A stretch of 64,000 nucleotides of DNA from contig NZ_JAFIBY010000012.1 of the NCBI RefSeq assembly GCF_017832355.1, positions 40,765 to 104,764 on the forward strand. Reading direction: 5' to 3'. Shown piece by piece: positions 17,899-28,800 of the stretch (positions are counted from its first letter, which is position 1; every line of letters begins with the position of its first letter). Position numbers and translations under genes: made by a program. The DNA comes from Serratia sp. PL17 (GTDB lineage: Bacteria; Pseudomonadota; Gammaproteobacteria; Enterobacterales; Enterobacteriaceae). The notes below the pieces were generated by a model, which was given only the letters and a program-made list of their open reading frames with translations, was not told the DNA's origin and did not search any database.

Positions 17899-20800
17899 TT
17901 AAACCCCAACCGCCCACCAAAATGCGATGCGTTCATTTCCATTCATACCAGAGTCAAATCCTCCCGGCCCCACGTTTAGCGCTTCCATGTTTGCGGATGA
18001 GTCCCCCCAATGACCCGCCAATGTTAATTGAACCCCGAAACAGTCCTGTGTAAACCCGCGAGGAAAATTAACGCGGTTTAGATAGTTATCGCCGCGATTG
18101 ATAACACCACCCTGATGGATATACCCGGTTAGCTCGTCCTTGTACCACCAGGCATTTCTATTCCCGGAAATATGGCTGCGGCTATTAAATGATCCCCAAT
18201 CGACACGGCCATTGAGATTATTGTTCAGCCAGTTACTTAGGTAGCCACCCCACAGATTGCTCTCAATGTTTCCGTCTGGATGCCAAGTGGTTCCGAAACT
18301 ATTTTTGACACAAGGAAAGTTACCAGACAAATACAATGAACCATCATTGCGAAACTCAGGCCAGCCATCCGAATTACCGCCGCGCACCCGCCACCGCAAA
18401 GCCGTATATTGCCCTACAGTCTCAAGGAAATAAGATTGTGCATATTGGTCACCAGCCCCTTGAAGAATGTAGCCGTTTGTTTGATTAAATTTTACATCAC
18501 CGCTTTGATAACTATTTATTCCCGATTTTCTAACAAAATCTGGATTATTTAAATTCAATTGGGTGCCTAACGATATGGAACCCGTTTCATTATTGACAGT
18601 TAGCGGCCTTAGGTCGTTAAATCCGCCAAATTGGTCATTAGCCTTTGTGAGCAATAAATATAGGTTATCGCCGTCATTACGCCAGAATGTTCCAAACTTG
18701 CCGCCAACCATACGGAAACTGTCCATGCTGGTAGACTGAATTTCAGCGCTAGTTTTTAACAGGCCAGTAAGTTGCCCGCCACTCTTCATCAAATAGCGCC
18801 CATCAGCCTCGGTCTTACTCCATGCATTAACATCACCAGCCAAGAGATTGACATCGCCGCTTAAAGGTTTACCGTTAACTTTGATAGAGCGAAGAGCATA
18901 TTTTTGAGCGGCTTGTGCGTCCGTTAATGCTCCTGTTTCTTGCGCAGTAGGCGGCTTGGCTGTGGTATAAATACGTGGATTTGAAGCCTGGTTAGCTTCT
19001 GCCCCCCAATGCAACTCATTATCCAGCGCTAAACCAAGGCGCATTAATGATTTATCAGCAACCTGAAAACCAATGGATAGGTTGGACTGTGATGTAGGAC
19101 GGCTTATCACAATAGGTGTGTGTGCTGCTCCTTCCACACGGAGGGCTTCACTTTCCGATGCCGTACCTCCAGGCTTTATCGCCAACGTCTTTACAGTGCC
19201 CCCCGCCAGCAACAAGAATCTAGCGTCAGACTCCTCTTTACTCCATGCTCCAACATCTTCAGCCGCAGGCTTATTACCAGTGTGATAGTACGTGTTTGCT
19301 ATAAAGCGAATACTTGCAACAGGCACCTTTTCCTGTATGGCAAAGGAATATGCCCAATTTGATAGATTTACTGATGCGGTAACGGTTGTGACAATGTTTT
19401 TAGTAAAAGCACCTACCAGTGCGTATATTTCATATTTATTTGCAGATACTTCAACCGCTCTAACTTCGGTTATTGCTGGATTCCCGTAATGGTGACTCGT
19501 CACAAGGGCACGATAAGGGTCATTAACTTTTGCCACCGAGTTATTATTTGTTCTAACCATAATTCGCTGGGTTGCGTTATTTCGCTCTGAAGCGTTATAA
19601 CCAGAGCCACCGATGACATCTATGGTTAAAGTTCCACCATATTGAACCAGGTTAGATATCGTCCCAATAAGAACCCATGCAGGGCTAGTCCCAGTATCAA
19701 TTCTTAATTTCGCGATGGCCCCATAGTTGTCTGTTATCTCGGAAGTGTCCAGAGTGCCGATATCTGCTGGCTTAGGTTTGTCCAGTTCGGTATAGATCTT
19801 TGTCCACCCTTTCTCATACCCAAACCCATCACGCGATGAACGATATGCTATACCGCCATTACCATAGTTAAAGCGGAAATCAGCAGCTCGAGTGCTTCCG
19901 GTACCACCTAAATGGAAGTGGAGAACTGACGTCATACCCGTCGCTTGCGTGCTATAGAAACCCGATGGCGCATTCCAAGCAACATCAGTCGCTGTCCCGG
20001 TCATACCTCGCGCAAAGTATCGCGAGTCAGATTCAGCCTTGTTATAGGCATCCACATCCCCGGCTAACAGGTTTACATCTGATGTCAAAGGTTTTCCGTT
20101 AACCTTAATAGACCTCAAAGCGTATTTTTGCGCCGCTTGGGCATCAGTGAGGGCGCCAACATCTGCGGCTGTAGGCTTGCCGGCAGTTGAGTAGTATTGC
20201 GACCAGCCACTAAACGAGCCATTTACATCTGTTGCGGCAAATAGTTTATTCCCATTGCCATGACCTATAAACAAGTAGTGCAAAAAGTTTTGGTTACCTG
20301 AAGTGGCAGTTAAATCAATCAGGTTAGTTGTAACATATAGAGAACCCCAGGCCAGTGGAGTCCATTTACTATTCTCCACACTCCAAATACCTGGGGATGT
20401 TGGTTTTGCATCGCCAGTCAATACTCTCGACACACCTTTTTTTGCTGCAAAGTTACATCTGGCATCCGCTGCTAATACATCATCAGCGCTAGGCTTATTT
20501 CCTGAATGATAGAGATTAACAAACGGTGAATACTTACCCGCATCAGCAGAACGCAACCAAAAATTATTAGTCCCTTTTTCTGATAACAGTTGTAAGCCTC
20601 TATGCTCTGTAGCACTAAAATTAACCAGTGTAGAATATGCTTGGGTCGGGTAACCCTTGATATTTGGATCATCATATTCAAACGTCGAAACGCTAAGGCC
20701 ATGCATCCAAAGAGCTGGGGAATCTGATAAGGGCCGCAATGGTTGTGTAGGCAATACTGTTGCCCCATCGATAACCAACCTATCCTTAATTGTATCGCCG

Positions 20801-22419
20801 GCACGTTTTACATAGCGGCCATCTGACTCGGTTTTATTCCATGCATTAACGTCACTTGCTAATAAATTCACATCCGATGAAAGCGGCTTGCCGTTTATTT
20901 TTATAGACCGCAGTGCATATTTTTGTGCAGCCTGTGCATCCGTCAAAGCTCCAACATCTGCTGCCGATGGCTTGTTTAAAGAGGTATAGATTTGCCCCCA
21001 TTTAACACCATTTTCAGGCTTATTCGAAAAACCTATGTAGCCGATTCCCAACCCTGAAATTGCAAGGTAACCGGAGGACGGAGCTGCATCGCATGGAAGG
21101 CTGATTACCCCGGCTGCAATATTTCCCGTTATAGGCGGCTTATTGGCAGAAGAGGAATTTAAACGATAAATCTGTGCGGTATTGCAATATGCATCATCGA
21201 AATGGCGACCACCAACACCCAGGCCAAACGCACCAACAGCCATCAGCTGACCACCAGAAACACCTACGTTTCGAGTGGCGGCATCTCCCAATTCAAGATT
21301 GCCGCGTGCTTTAGCTTTATCAGTAAGGTCTGCGAGATTACTGGTCTTCGCAAGATATCGCCCATCCGCTTCAGTCTTGTTATAAGCATTCACATCACCG
21401 GCCAGCAAGTTCACATCGCTACTTAATGGCTTGCCGTTAATTTTGATTGAGCGTAATGCATATTTTTGGGCAGCTTGCGCATCAGTAAGCGCCCCAACAT
21501 CCGCAGCAGTCGGCTTGAACGCTTGTGTGTAGACTCGATCCCATTTTTCCGTTGATGTACCGTTATCTTTTCGCATCGAGCGGAGATAGAAATCGGTATT
21601 TCCTGAGCCTAAAGCGAACTGAACATTCCGATATTCGTTAACCTTGAAGGTTAACAGCGTTCCTAACCCTCCTTGCACAGGATACCCAGGACTTGTAGCG
21701 GAGAGTGACTCAACAGTAAAGCCGTTAGCCCGGTCAATATCTGTATTAGCCTGTGTCGTGATTTTGTCCGAAAACACCAACCGGGTAACCCCCAGCGGGC
21801 CTGTCATATCCCCTCCGGCAAGTGGAACGAACGATTTTCCTGCCTTAACTGTCAACAGTCGGGTTGTGCGGGCATCGTTGATATCATCTGTCGGCTCATA
21901 TGACACTTTTAATGAGAACCGCTTATCTACATTAATGCTCTCGGCCGGAACGCTGGTGGCATTTGAAGCCAAGTTGATACGGCAAACTTCGACCATACCA
22001 TCGAGGATACTTTTCTCATCATTCACAACGCGCAGGCTGGCAGCCTTAATTTTGGAATTCGCATCAACTTGGTCAGTAACAATACCTTGCCCGTACTTCG
22101 CCTCCAAAATGACGATGTTCAATTTTCCGGCTACCAAAGCTACAGCTTGCTCGGTTAGAAGCTGCACAGTGATCTGGTAACCATTGATATCAACCGATGC
22201 GACACCAGGCTTAGTGCCGTTTGGCTTAACGATCACATTCAGGCCTTTACCAGGTACAACCGAAAATCCCTGGTATACGCCGGCGCCAAAAATTCCATAG
22301 GCCTTGCGATTTAATGCTGATGACGCATAAGGCTCAAGATACTGAACGTCAGCCAACAGGCCACCGGCTTTTTGCGGGGCAACGATCGTGATGCCGCCAG
22401 AAGTTGTTATTGCCGTCAT
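17899..22419 (-). CDS. long tail fibre (P1 S-like) with four internal repeats
   Basis: A 1506-residue fibre starting at ATG 22419, which shares one base with the previous gene's TAA (TAATG). Residues 1-180 resemble phage tail-collar fibre N-termini that attach to the baseplate. The shaft contains four near-identical modules of about 48 residues (LTDAQAAQKYALRSI through NLLAGDVNAYNKTE-DGRY) near residues 308-356, 490-537, 756-801 and 1162-1211. A fifth, degenerate one (EDVGAWSKEESDARFLL) is near 1050. The C-terminal tip ends GNERIAFWWAVGV, as in Mu/P2/lambda-type fibres. It recognises the host surface. No invertible segment or cin gene is seen beside it, unlike P1. Confidence 0.9.
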   Translation of the reverse strand: MTAITTSGGITIVAPQKAGGLLADVQYLEPYASSALNRKAYGIFGAGVYQGFSVVPGKGLNVIVKPNGTKPGVASVDINGYQITVQLLTEQAVALVAGKLNIVILEAKYGQGIVTDQVDANSKIKAASLRVVNDEKSILDGMVEVCRINLASNATSVPAESINVDKRFSLKVSYEPTDDINDARTTRLLTVKAGKSFVPLAGGDMTGPLGVTRLVFSDKITTQANTDIDRANGFTVESLSATSPGYPVQGGLGTLLTFKVNEYRNVQFALGSGNTDFYLRSMRKDNGTSTEKWDRVYTQAFKPTAADVGALTDAQAAQKYALRSIKINGKPLSSDVNLLAGDVNAYNKTEADGRYLAKTSNLADLTDKAKARGNLELGDAATRNVGVSGGQLMAVGAFGLGVGGRHFDDAYCNTAQIYRLNSSSANKPPITGNIAAGVISLPCDAAPSSGYLAISGLGIGYIGFSNKPENGVKWGQIYTSLNKPSAADVGALTDAQAAQKYALRSIKINGKPLSSDVNLLASDVNAWNKTESDGRYVKRAGDTIKDRLVIDGATVLPTQPLRPLSDSPALWMHGLSVSTFEYDDPNIKGYPTQAYSTLVNFSATEHRGLQLLSEKGTNNFWLRSADAGKYSPFVNLYHSGNKPSADDVLAADARCNFAAKKGVSRVLTGDAKPTSPGIWSVENSKWTPLAWGSLYVTTNLIDLTATSGNQNFLHYLFIGHGNGNKLFAATDVNGSFSGWSQYYSTAGKPTAADVGALTDAQAAQKYALRSIKVNGKPLTSDVNLLAGDVDAYNKAESDSRYFARGMTGTATDVAWNAPSGFYSTQATGMTSVLHFHLGGTGSTRAADFRFNYGNGGIAYRSSRDGFGYEKGWTKIYTELDKPKPADIGTLDTSEITDNYGAIAKLRIDTGTSPAWVLIGTISNLVQYGGTLTIDVIGGSGYNASERNNATQRIMVRTNNNSVAKVNDPYRALVTSHHYGNPAITEVRAVEVSANKYEIYALVGAFTKNIVTTVTASVNLSNWAYSFAIQEKVPVASIRFIANTYYHTGNKPAAEDVGAWSKEESDARFLLLAGGTVKTLAIKPGGTASESEALRVEGAAHTPIVISRPTSQSNLSIGFQVADKSLMRLGLALDNELHWGAEANQASNPRIYTTAKPPTAQETGALTDAQAAQKYALRSIKVNGKPLSGDVNLLAGDVNAWSKTEADGRYLMKSGGQLTGLLKTSAEIQSTSMDSFRMVGGKFGTFWRNDGDNLYLLLTKANDQFGGFNDLRPLTVNNETGSISLGTQLNLNNPDFVRKSGINSYQSGDVKFNQTNGYILQGAGDQYAQSYFLETVGQYTALRWRVRGGNSDGWPEFRNDGSLYLSGNFPCVKNSFGTTWHPDGNIESNLWGGYLSNWLNNNLNGRVDWGSFNSRSHISGNRNAWWYKDELTGYIHQGGVINRGDNYLNRVNFPRGFTQDCFGVQLTLAGHWGDSSANMEALNVGPGGFDSGMNGNERIAFWWAVGV
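18788..21498 (-). repeat. four direct repeats in the tail-fibre gene
   Basis: Copies of roughly 140-147 bp at about 18788-18934, 20017-20155, 20809-20951 and 21352-21498. They encode the LTDAQAAQKYALRSI...DGRY module. Synonymous differences show they are old but kept alike; they could serve for fibre recombination. Confidence 0.8.
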
Positions 22420-22868
22420 TATCCAGCCCTCTGGTCGATGGTTAACACAGCGGTGAAGGCTTTCCCACGATACAAAGTATCCTGTTGGCAGCAAAGCACA
22501 GCGAACGCTTTCCCATCCCCGTCAATCAGCATCATTGTATTGAAGTTGTATGGTGTATCCGCAGGAAGCAAGGAGTCCTGCAACGTAGCATTGATGGTGA
22601 TCAATCCTTCTTTTGCTGTACAAACGAGGTTGCACTCAGCAAATTTGTTCTTCAGATCACTTAGCGAATACGTCGATGGTATGTTCGCAATATTCCAGCC
22701 TCCCGCAGGGTTGGCTGTTACCAGCGCCGACGTGCCAAAATATCCCTTCACCATTACGAACCTTGAACCAGCCCCGATCTCAGACTCCGCGCGCCGGTTG
22801 TAGAAATAATCCAGCAGTGCAGCTCGAAACAGCTTCCCGCCGGTCTGAACGGCCTTAATTTCTGCCAT
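22419..22868 (-). CDS. tail-fibre structural/attachment protein (P1 R-like)
   Basis: A 149-residue protein upstream of the fibre gene and coupled to it by TAATG. The beginning (AEIKAVQTGGKLFRAALLDY) and the GSRFVMVKGYFGTS segment resemble N-terminal collar-fibre domains; P1 R, at this position, is needed for tail fibres. Probably links baseplate and fibre. Two AACTCAC elements precede it. Confidence 0.65.
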   Translation of the reverse strand: MAEIKAVQTGGKLFRAALLDYFYNRRAESEIGAGSRFVMVKGYFGTSALVTANPAGGWNIANIPSTYSLSDLKNKFAECNLVCTAKEGLITINATLQDSLLPADTPYNFNTMMLIDGDGKAFAVLCCQQDTLYRGKAFTAVLTIDQRAG

Positions 22869-22900
22869 AGAAGAACGCCTGTGCAGTGGTTGATTAGCAG

Positions 22901-22924
22901 GTGAGTTTAAGTAAAGTGAGTTTT
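22901..22924 (-). promoter_or_regulatory. tandem AACTCAC elements before the fibre operon
   Basis: On the minus strand AAAACTCACTTTACTTAAAC is followed by TCACCTG: two AACTCAC copies with 15-bp period, about 35-55 bp before the ATG at 22868. Confidence 0.5.
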
Positions 22925-22980
22925 AGAATTGAACATGCTGGCCCAGTGGGGCTGGGCCTGTCAGTGGAGAGTTCAACCGG

Positions 22981-24039
22981 TTAAAAGGTGTCTAGATAAA
23001 TAATAGAGTTTATCTTTCCTACATCGGCGGCTGAAATCGGCAGTATCGCGCGGTCAATTCCATCAGGGAACTCGTACCCTATGATCCCGCCAGATGTAAA
23101 TTCTACATTGCAACCTCGGAAGCCGAGCGTCTGAATACTGGCTATGCCGTCCGCGACAACAAGTCGTGCGTCTGCTCCCTGCGTCGGGCGTATCATTGGT
23201 ACAGGCACCACATCAAGCGCCCAGGCATCGAGCCGCATATCGTCCATCTGGACGAGTACAGTCTCGAGGGGTCGGGGAATATTGCTGAGCGTTTGAGTTA
23301 CCTTCAGATTAGTGGATACCGACTCGGCGGAGATCTCTGTTTGGAGTGATTCGATATACCAGGTACCGCTTTGGATCTTTGCGCTAGCGCCGGCGAGAGT
23401 GAATACGATTTTTCGTTCCACCAGCTCAAAGCGCAAATGATATCCCATGCCGTCAAACACAATGTGAAGCGGTATCAATGGCTCAATGACCATTTTGAAC
23501 TGACGCATGAACTCGTCTAGCACTTTGGACGGGTCAGTATCCGAATATACGTCGTAAACGTCGTTCAGCGCTACGCTGATGCGTCCGCGTGAGGTAAGGA
23601 AGAAATCACCATACTTCCCCTTTGCCGTCTCCAGCTCGTCCCTGGTGACGAAATACGAACCATATGGGAACTTAGCCTGGTCTACCGGTGCATAAAGCGG
23701 TGCCCAGGTGGCAGCAAGGTTTTTGAACTCACGCCATAGCGTTGCCTCGATCGGACGGTTTGTCCCCTTGAAATGGATCTCATCCAGGCGCTGGGAAAGC
23801 AATACTGGCAGTGAGGCGCTATTCTTCCCATCGATATAAAAGAATTTCCCCAGCTCCCCCATACGTTTTCGCAAATCATCTTTATCCATTGAATAAAGAG
23901 ACTTTCTGTTGGCGGTGCGCTCTATTAATGGCATCACAATGCTATTCAACATAGACTGCACCACATCTGCAAAGCCCGCCCACAAACCTGAGTTTTGCTT
24001 GGCAGACGTCATTTGCTCCTTGAACCAATTATCTTTCAT
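22981..24039 (-). CDS. baseplate/tail protein (P1 gp16-like)
   Basis: A 352-residue protein between the fibre genes and the BplA-like gene, in the position of P1 gene 16 (baseplate or tail tube). Residues 1-75 contain a helical segment with SIVMPLIERTANRKSLYSMDK; residues 160-290 are beta-rich. No enzymatic motif. It sits 8 bp after the 470-aa gene and probably forms a part of the baseplate wedge joining the fibre, comparable in place to P2 gpI. Assignment is by synteny. Confidence 0.55.
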   Translation of the reverse strand: MKDNWFKEQMTSAKQNSGLWAGFADVVQSMLNSIVMPLIERTANRKSLYSMDKDDLRKRMGELGKFFYIDGKNSASLPVLLSQRLDEIHFKGTNRPIEATLWREFKNLAATWAPLYAPVDQAKFPYGSYFVTRDELETAKGKYGDFFLTSRGRISVALNDVYDVYSDTDPSKVLDEFMRQFKMVIEPLIPLHIVFDGMGYHLRFELVERKIVFTLAGASAKIQSGTWYIESLQTEISAESVSTNLKVTQTLSNIPRPLETVLVQMDDMRLDAWALDVVPVPMIRPTQGADARLVVADGIASIQTLGFRGCNVEFTSGGIIGYEFPDGIDRAILPISAADVGKINSIIYLDTF

Positions 24040-24047
24040 CGCCTGCC

Positions 24048-25460
24048 TCAGTATTTAAGGTCAAATATCGACTTTGTTACATCCAAGAAAATAAAATCGT
24101 TTAGCGCGGCGGCATCACTCATATTCTTGATGTCAAGATTAAATTTTGAAAGCAGCCCTGTTGACTCAATTATTGCCCAGATTTCATTGTGAGAAACTCG
24201 TGCGAACTCCCCTGATTCATCACGTTCGAAGTTGCTAGAGTCTTTTCCTGCTTTAGCCTCTAACGCTTCACGAATTTTTCTCTCAGCTTCTGAAATTATT
24301 TCACTTTTCTTAACCGTACCGGAAACGGAAATTGTAAATGGTCTTTCATTAGTTTTAACGTAAACAAAATTCTTATTTAATTCGTTTGGAATCCCTTTGA
24401 AAGTGTCTAAAACCATCGTTTCCATTTGTGCCTGCGTCAACCCCTTCTTGTGGCCGCAAAAAAATACAGTGTTGATATTCTTTAGAGATTTAACGCCGGT
24501 TGAACGCTCCTGTTCCTTCTCGCCCCAAGCATTGATCCAGCTAATATTAGGGATCTGTGTGCGAAGATAAAATTTATAGTCCGCCCCCCACACTACCTGG
24601 CCGTCATAAGCGGTAAAATATTGCGCTCTGCTTCTCGTTTCCTCTGTCGTTTCATACCCGGCGCCGTTCGTGATTGGTGTCTCAGTCTTGATCTCTATCT
24701 GGCCTGATAATTCCGACGAATCTGCATACGGTGTCAATGCCTGGCCTTGTACCAGTGTTATGTCGCCATCACTCAGCCAAACATCTAAAATCACCTGTTC
24801 ACCGCTGGCCGGCATCTTGCCAATAGAACCATCACCAAAGCGAACACCAATCTGTTCCGTTGGCCGATAGAACTTCACGTAATGAAGGCTATTCTTATTT
24901 GAAAGTCGAAACTGAGGGTTTTCTTCCCATCGGCGGGCAACACCATTATCGGTAACGGAAACATCAATATTCACGCATCTTTTTGTCATAGCCTTAGTTA
25001 GTGTGAAAGACAAAAACTCAGTTTCGTTTTCAACATCAAATATCAGCCTTTCCCGCTCAAGCTGTTTTGTTTGAACACCATGTTTTGTTTCGCCAGGCTT
25101 CAATATAACCGGTTCAACAAGCATGTAACGTTTTTGCTCGTCGGATATCAAATCAGTATAGATAGCTAATGATTGTGGTTTCTGAGTTTTATTAATTACC
25201 GTGGAAGTCCCGTATGATGGGGTTATCTGTCGAGTCACATAGCCTCTATCCTCAGCAGCAGCAAGAATTGATGAACGTTTTGTCGCTGTACTAATAAAAC
25301 CTTCAGTTAATGCCTTCTCGGCGGCAGTCTGACAGGCATACATGAGTTGACTAACCATAATCGCCAGCATTTTCATAAACTGGCTGTTTACAAATCGACT
25401 CCACCATACATTTTGCTGAATGAGAGCCGTGAACTTATCCAATATATCTTGCGAGGTCAT
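24048..25460 (-). CDS. bplA: baseplate wedge protein BplA (gpJ/Mu gp47-like)
   Basis: A 470-residue protein, the same size as P1 BplA (about 474), lying directly after the gp25-like gene as baseplate J proteins do. The central block (TPITNGAGYETTEETRSRAQYFTAYDGQ split by linker, residues 260-290) matches the conserved core of J-like wedge proteins, which form the ring around the central hub. The C-terminal part contains a repeated small beta-domain (ERPFTISVSGTVKKSE). Confidence 0.75.
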   Translation of the reverse strand: MTSQDILDKFTALIQQNVWWSRFVNSQFMKMLAIMVSQLMYACQTAAEKALTEGFISTATKRSSILAAAEDRGYVTRQITPSYGTSTVINKTQKPQSLAIYTDLISDEQKRYMLVEPVILKPGETKHGVQTKQLERERLIFDVENETEFLSFTLTKAMTKRCVNIDVSVTDNGVARRWEENPQFRLSNKNSLHYVKFYRPTEQIGVRFGDGSIGKMPASGEQVILDVWLSDGDITLVQGQALTPYADSSELSGQIEIKTETPITNGAGYETTEETRSRAQYFTAYDGQVVWGADYKFYLRTQIPNISWINAWGEKEQERSTGVKSLKNINTVFFCGHKKGLTQAQMETMVLDTFKGIPNELNKNFVYVKTNERPFTISVSGTVKKSEIISEAERKIREALEAKAGKDSSNFERDESGEFARVSHNEIWAIIESTGLLSKFNLDIKNMSDAAALNDFIFLDVTKSIFDLKY

Positions 25461-25464
25461 TACG

Positions 25465-25812
25465 TTACTCCTTTTTCATTGCCCAGGTAAGTTCCTGGTT
25501 AGGTATCCCAATAGTCAGGACAAACACATCAATCTCAGCTGGTTCTATCCTGATCCCCTCCAACTTCAGATCAGCTATATCGCTCATCATTTTGATGATG
25601 ATCTCATTTTCAATGGCTACCAGCGTGTGCACGCTGTCCAGAGGCTCATGTTTAAAGCGTGCCAGGGGATTTCCGTACTCTGGAAGGCCATAAACACTGC
25701 CCTCCGGTGTGTGTAACCAGTCCTCTATACGCGCTTCCATTGCCTCTACATCACCCAATTTGATGGTCACGCCTTCCCCGGTAACGCGCAGGAGGCTATC
25801 TATCTCGTTCAT
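25465..25812 (-). CDS. pmgA: gp25/GPW-type baseplate wedge protein
   Basis: A 115-residue protein with the hallmark TPEGSVYGLPEYGNPL motif of T4 gp25/P2 W proteins, the component that starts sheath assembly on the baseplate. It is coupled to the BplA-like gene 4 bp downstream. An AACTCACTTCG element lies about 43 bp upstream. Confidence 0.88.
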   Translation of the reverse strand: MNEIDSLLRVTGEGVTIKLGDVEAMEARIEDWLHTPEGSVYGLPEYGNPLARFKHEPLDSVHTLVAIENEIIIKMMSDIADLKLEGIRIEPAEIDVFVLTIGIPNQELTWAMKKE

Positions 25813-25851
25813 TTGAATACCTATGCTGGGAGCAAGGAGGATAATTTAGGC

Positions 25852-25861
25852 GAAGTGAGTT
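25852..25861 (-). promoter_or_regulatory. AACTCACTTCG element before the baseplate genes
   Basis: Exact AACTCACTTCG on the minus strand in the 80-bp gap between the gp25-like gene and the upstream transglycosylase gene. CATAGGT follows 36 bp downstream. Confidence 0.5.
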
Positions 25862-25892
25862 AATGAGTGCGGCAGGGATGCCGCACTCATCG

Positions 25893-28800
25893 TTAGCCGA
25901 AGAGTTTTTCGAGGGCGCGATCTGATATCGCAGTTGGCACCTCAGTTCGCGGCGCAGGTTGCGGGCTGTGAGTAGTCATGTTGATATTTGCGTCTTTTGG
26001 CTCAGGCTTCACATTGAGTTGTTTCTCAACGGCTTTGGCAATACGTTCAAGCCAAGACAGAGTTTCATCATCGCTGCTGCGGGATTCATTATCTCTTTGA
26101 TAGACTGGCGCCACGCCGCTGGCCGCCAGGTTTGGGATCGGTGGCGGCGGAGACGTTTGAAATGCCGAAACAGCCTGTTGAGTAAGGCTGTTGGATTTTC
26201 CTCCGATAGCGTTAGCAACTGTATCGCTCAGGAATGAAAACGGCGTATCGGCCATCAGGCCAGATATGACTGATGAAACACCTCCGCCAACAGTATCACC
26301 GGCCGTCACTGCGAATGAGGATAGTGGGTTATCAATATCAACCCCAATCGACTGGAGGGCACTACGTGCAGCATCTTCCATCACCCCTTTCCCCGACTCC
26401 ATAGCTACGCTGCCAATACCTGAAGCCATATCTTTTGTCTCATCCCACCAGCTGGTATCCCCATTAGCAGCGTTATCCTGCTGTGACGGACTCGAGCCAG
26501 GTAGAACTTTGCGGGCTTTTTTTACTTCGCTGGCGGGTACAATCTGCATCGGTTGCTCTTGAGCGCCATTAACGGGGGGAGGCATAATTGCGCCAGATTC
26601 AGCACCTTGTTCGACTCCACTCCCGATCCTGCTGGTGGCCCTCCGCTGGAGTGCGGCAATAGCATCCGGTGAATTTGATGCCTGTTGTAAGGCACCCGGT
26701 AACTTGTCGTTTATCGGCACTGTTAGGCCACGATCTGGCGCGGGTACAGTCAGGCCTTCTACATCAAACATTCCAGTCAATGCAGCGTCGCTTTTACCTC
26801 CAAGTTCGCCCAAATACGTCGCGGCAGTGTCATATGCTTCGGTGGCTGCCTCGGTGACGCGCGCGCCCATAGATTGCTTTTCCGGACGAGAGAATTGCGC
26901 GCTGCTGGAAATGGCTTCAAGGCCATCAGCCTGGCGCTGCTGATTAATGATTGACAGCGTTTCTGGGTTAAATTGACCAACCCACTTTTTACCGGAACGT
27001 TCGCCAATTGCTGTTTTTATAAATTGATCAGAAACCTGCGGCGCCCCACCTTCGATAGTAGCTATCTGCCGCATTACTTTTGTCATGACGTCCGCATTGC
27101 GCAGATCAAGCCGATCGCTCTCCCTCACGCCCAAGGACTTCGACAGCTGAGCAATATAGCCCTCGGTATCATTCTCGCCACTTGGGGCATATTTAGAGAT
27201 AATCCCCCTTACGGTGTCTACTTTTTGATATCCAATTGCTTTTGATGTTCCTTCTGCATAACTGCTAAGCTGATTCGCTAGCGCACGAAATCCCTCTTCA
27301 GGAGAGTCAAATTTAGCAAAACGACGTTCACCTTTTGCATTGGCTTTCTCTAACTCAGCACCGGCTTGGCCCGCATACTCCAGGTTGCCAAAGTTGTTAT
27401 TCCTAAACGCCCTGGTATGCGCATTAGCGCCACCTATATTTAATTCATTCGAAACATTATTAAACGCCGGAGCTGATCCATCAGTTGCAGATATGCCAGA
27501 TGCGAGTGATGGGTCGGCCATGCCAGGCATTACGGACTGAAGAGAACTATCCAGGTCTTTAATTGCTTCTGTAGTTTGTTTCGCACCTGCGCGTATTGCG
27601 TCGACCTGGCTATCGCTACCCGAGTCAAAAAACTCTTTTACACTGCTGACGCCATTGTCTAAGGACTGTGCAATATCACTGGTACTAAATGTTAGGCCAT
27701 CCGCCACACCATCCATACCGAGCCAGCGAGCGCCGTCAGCCATGAAGCCGGCACCACCGGACACCAATCCACCCATGTCGATTATATTGGCGGCAGCATA
27801 TTCGCTTTTATGACGGCCGGAAACATCCTGACCTTCAGCCAATTTAAACGCCCCTCTCTGTGCTTCACTATCACTGAAGCCATCGATCGCATCGATGCCG
27901 GCGCCTATAATCGTCCCTACAATTGGAATCGCCTTCAGAGCACCTTTTGCAGCCAGCTTGCCAGCGGCTTTTTCCGCAACCTTTTCACCTACAGCTTTTT
28001 CTGCTGCATGTTCTGCCGTAGTGACAGAAGCTTTCTCTACCCCCTTTTTACTCGCGTTCTTCCCAGTAGACGCCGTAATGGTTTCTGCGTTCGTTGCTGG
28101 TGGTTTAGCTGAAACTCTATTGCGAGCCATTTTCCGGCCGCGCTTAGACTTGGAGCGAGATTTACGCGATTTTTGCTGTGCTTTGACGTCCTCTGGTTGT
28201 TTTGGTACCTCAACGCCCTTCTTTCCTGCTGGATTTTCGATATTGGCGCCAACAGCCTCAGTAACTTCGCTACTACTGCCAAATACCCCCTTAATAGCTC
28301 CATATGCACCAACAGCTACAGCTCCTGCACCAGCGGCCACTTTCGTCAGCCTGCCTCCTTTCCCCTTTGGCGATCCGGCGGATGGAATATGCTTCCCATG
28401 CATACCACCAGTAGTAACCGGCCCACGCCCAGGGCGCGGCATGATATCGTTGATATCACCTGCACCAGCCAAGCGTTTAAATAGTTTTACGAGTACCCCG
28501 CCGCCCAACGCTAACGATAGCCCCCCCAGAATTCGAGATCCCAAGGCCTTTCCGATAGCCTTCCCGCCCAGGCCCGCTAAAATCCCGCCAAGGATACCGC
28601 GCCCACCTTTGCTACCCTTGGAGTCCTTGTCTCTGATTTCACCCAGAACGCGGATAATCTCTTCATCGGATTTTGCTAACTGTTCCTGCTGCGATTCCAT
28701 AACGGAGATCACTTTACCGGTGGTGCTCGCACTGTAGGCTTGTTGCGATTTAGTCGGTGCACTGACATCCGGGAATTTTATCGGCGCCTGGGTTGTAGCA

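Noticed and set aside
27895..28737. Long open frame (280 codons) on the plus strand
   Set aside because: It lies wholly opposite the sit-like gene, is Pro/Ala/Ser-rich as expected of an antisense shadow of a Gly/Ala/Lys-rich region, and has no ribosome site.
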